The translations under genes and the position numbers were made by a program. From positions 76,778,667 to 76,842,666 of the forward strand of contig OZ022509.1 in assembly GCA_963989385.1 (NCBI GenBank): a stretch of 64,000 nt of DNA. Direction: 5' to 3'. Origin of the DNA: Ctena decussata. Its lineage: Eukaryota > Mollusca > Bivalvia > Lucinida > Lucinidae. Under the pieces are notes generated by a model. It searched no databases. It was not told the origin of the DNA and worked only from the letters and a program-made list of their open reading frames with translations. Shown here in pieces: positions 62,854-64,000 of this stretch. Position 1 is the first letter of the stretch, and every line of letters begins with the position of its first letter.

Positions 62854-63060
62854 CGGGCCGCGTAGCGCAGCCGATAGCCCGTCTGATTCTAGAGCCAGAG
62901 GTCCCGGGTTCGATACCCAGTCAGGCCACTTACTTTCATTTCTCCCTCCACTGGATCAAGAAGGACAGTTGTCAGTTACTGGCGAAAGTATGTGCACTTA
63001 GTACTGGTTAACCGCTAAGGAGCTCTAAACCTGCCTAAAAATGGTGTGGTTAGGTTGTGA
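62854..63060 (+). mobile_element. SINE family A, 3'-truncated
   Basis: GGGCCGCGTAGCGCAGCCGA (box A), GGGTTCGATACCCAG (box B), GGACAGTTGTCAGTTACTGG, GGTTAACCGCTAAGGAG, ending at TGGTGTGGTTAGGTTG before the usual tail. The anticodon position is altered relative to the CAT copies. Confidence 0.75.
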
Positions 63061-63388
63061 CAACATGCCGATCAGAGTCCAGGAAGACGAAGCGCGTCCT
63101 AGAAAAGAGACCCCAGCAGAACGTGACCACAGGCCAAACCCGCCAAAACGAACTCTAGACCACCAACGAGGAAACACGCAGGCGCTAGTAAGGTTATATG
63201 GGTTCTTTACAGGGAACCCTTCAATGTGCAAGTCTTAAAGTGTGCCCCAACTCGTCTCCTATGATTTGGCTACCGGGTGGGGGTCCCTTATATTATCTCT
63301 GTTCCTAAGTGAGGCTGAGAGACAGTTAAACATAGGTTTCCATTTTTCTCCTTTTAATAGTTACACTCATTTCAATATTTATATCACC

Positions 63389-63881
63389 ATGGTGAAGTTT
63401 GAATTTTGTACTTACCCGTCAAAAAAGGCACTAGTTGTAGCACGGATGAGAAACTCCATAAACGGAGCCAATGGCTCTGATAAGAAAATGTTACGGCGGC
63501 CTCCGACTCCGACTATACCGGCTGAAAATTTGACGGTGAAAAGGTAAGTTCCACATTTCATGGTATAAATTTATTTCAACGTCGTGAAACCTCATAAAAG
63601 GAGATTAAAGTTCAATGCTCTGGTCTTTTAACTTCTTTTCTAGGCTAAAGTACAAAAGGTTCGCGAACATCTCGTACAAAGAATACGTAACAGTTGAGGA
63701 TGTTCGCAGAAAGTGCCAAGCCGCCATTGGAAAACATGGTGAGCTCCTCAGGGGTCAGAATCCGGAATCCGGGGTGAGTTGGCCACATTTCTATGTCTTC
63801 TGGCTAAGCATAGACAATCCTGCATGGCAGAAGAAGAGGCAGACAAACGAAATCAACATTAAAGGATGGGCAGAGCTCTAA
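63389..63881 (+). CDS. Unrecognised spliced gene, first two exons
   Basis: Exon 1, 63,389-63,543, starts at an ATG in a good context (ATCACCATGG) and ends at AAAAG/GTAAGT. Exon 2 starts at 63,644 after a textbook acceptor (TTAACTTCTTTTCTAG). Joining them (phase 2) keeps one frame. Exon 1 encodes MVKFEFCTYPSKKALVVARM and a Pro-rich PPTPTIPAENLTV stretch; exon 2 encodes ISYKEYVTVEDVRRKCQAAI. Exon 2 either ends at 63,773 (CCGGG/GTGAGT) with more exons outside the window, or at an earlier GTGAGC near 63,739, or reads on to TAA 63,879-63,881. No domain recognised and no transposon signature; cellular role unknown. The frame upstream of the ATG is also open (63,242), so an earlier start cannot be excluded. 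Confidence 0.5.
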
Positions 63882-64000
63882 GGAAGCTGAAAACAGGACC
63901 AGGTAGAGATAGATCGTTGCAACGTCATATCTGACGTCCCAACGACCTGGCTTGGTTATTGAACATCATAGAATAGAATTATCAGGACACAGCGGAGACT

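Overview
The window looks like non-genic, transposon-packed nuclear DNA of a metazoan, most likely a bivalve mollusc. The evidence is AT-rich spacer DNA, spliced exon fragments with GT/AG junctions, several tRNA-derived SINE families, (ACGG)n-bearing tandem-core elements of the bivalve 'pearl'/Helentron-associated type, and many palindromic MITEs. Nothing bacterial is present: no operons, no ribosome-binding-site-spaced ORFs, no CRISPR. Nearly all open frames over 60 codons are chance frames in repeats. The species assignment is inference from repeat style, not from a search.

Layout. 0-5.7 kb: two tandem arrays and one SINE. 5.7-11.35 kb: a 5,652-bp element with perfect 37-bp terminal inverted repeats and a 6-bp target duplication; it holds a second, 1,191-bp element with 28-bp TIRs and a 160-bp near-perfect hairpin. 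11.6-14.5 kb: pearl-like tandem elements. 14.9-17.6 kb: a minus-strand four-exon gene for a Myb/SANT-like (trihelix) DNA-binding protein, with two homopolymer frameshifts and an intronic pearl-like insertion. 18-28.4 kb: SINEs, three or four further pearl-like families and a MITE full of CCCCATGGGG palindromes. 28.6-33.4 kb: SINEs and a 1-kb inverted repeat. 34.0-37.8 kb: a MITE, a Foldback-type element (inverted arms of tandem repeats, 9-bp target duplication) and a Mutator-like MITE, also with a 9-bp duplication. 38.4-47.3 kb: a 9-kb higher-order satellite of roughly 1-kb units, with a recent 2.0-kb duplication. 47.6-54.2 kb: MITEs, microsatellites and SINEs. 54.5-57.4 kb: the C-terminal piece of a non-LTR retrotransposon ORF2, then a 2.4-kb non-coding tract ending in an A run. 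57.6-63 kb: SINE clusters, palindrome arrays and another MITE. 63.4 kb to the end: the first two exons of an unrecognised gene.

The most notable signal is at 55,640-56,273. Four units of about 90-110 nt there share loop sequences (CTGGTTG and TTAGCACTTC), while their closing stems differ in sequence but stay complementary. This is compensatory covariation, the signature of a conserved structured RNA, and I cannot match it to a family I know. It lies downstream of the retrotransposon ORF and may be part of that element's 3' region.
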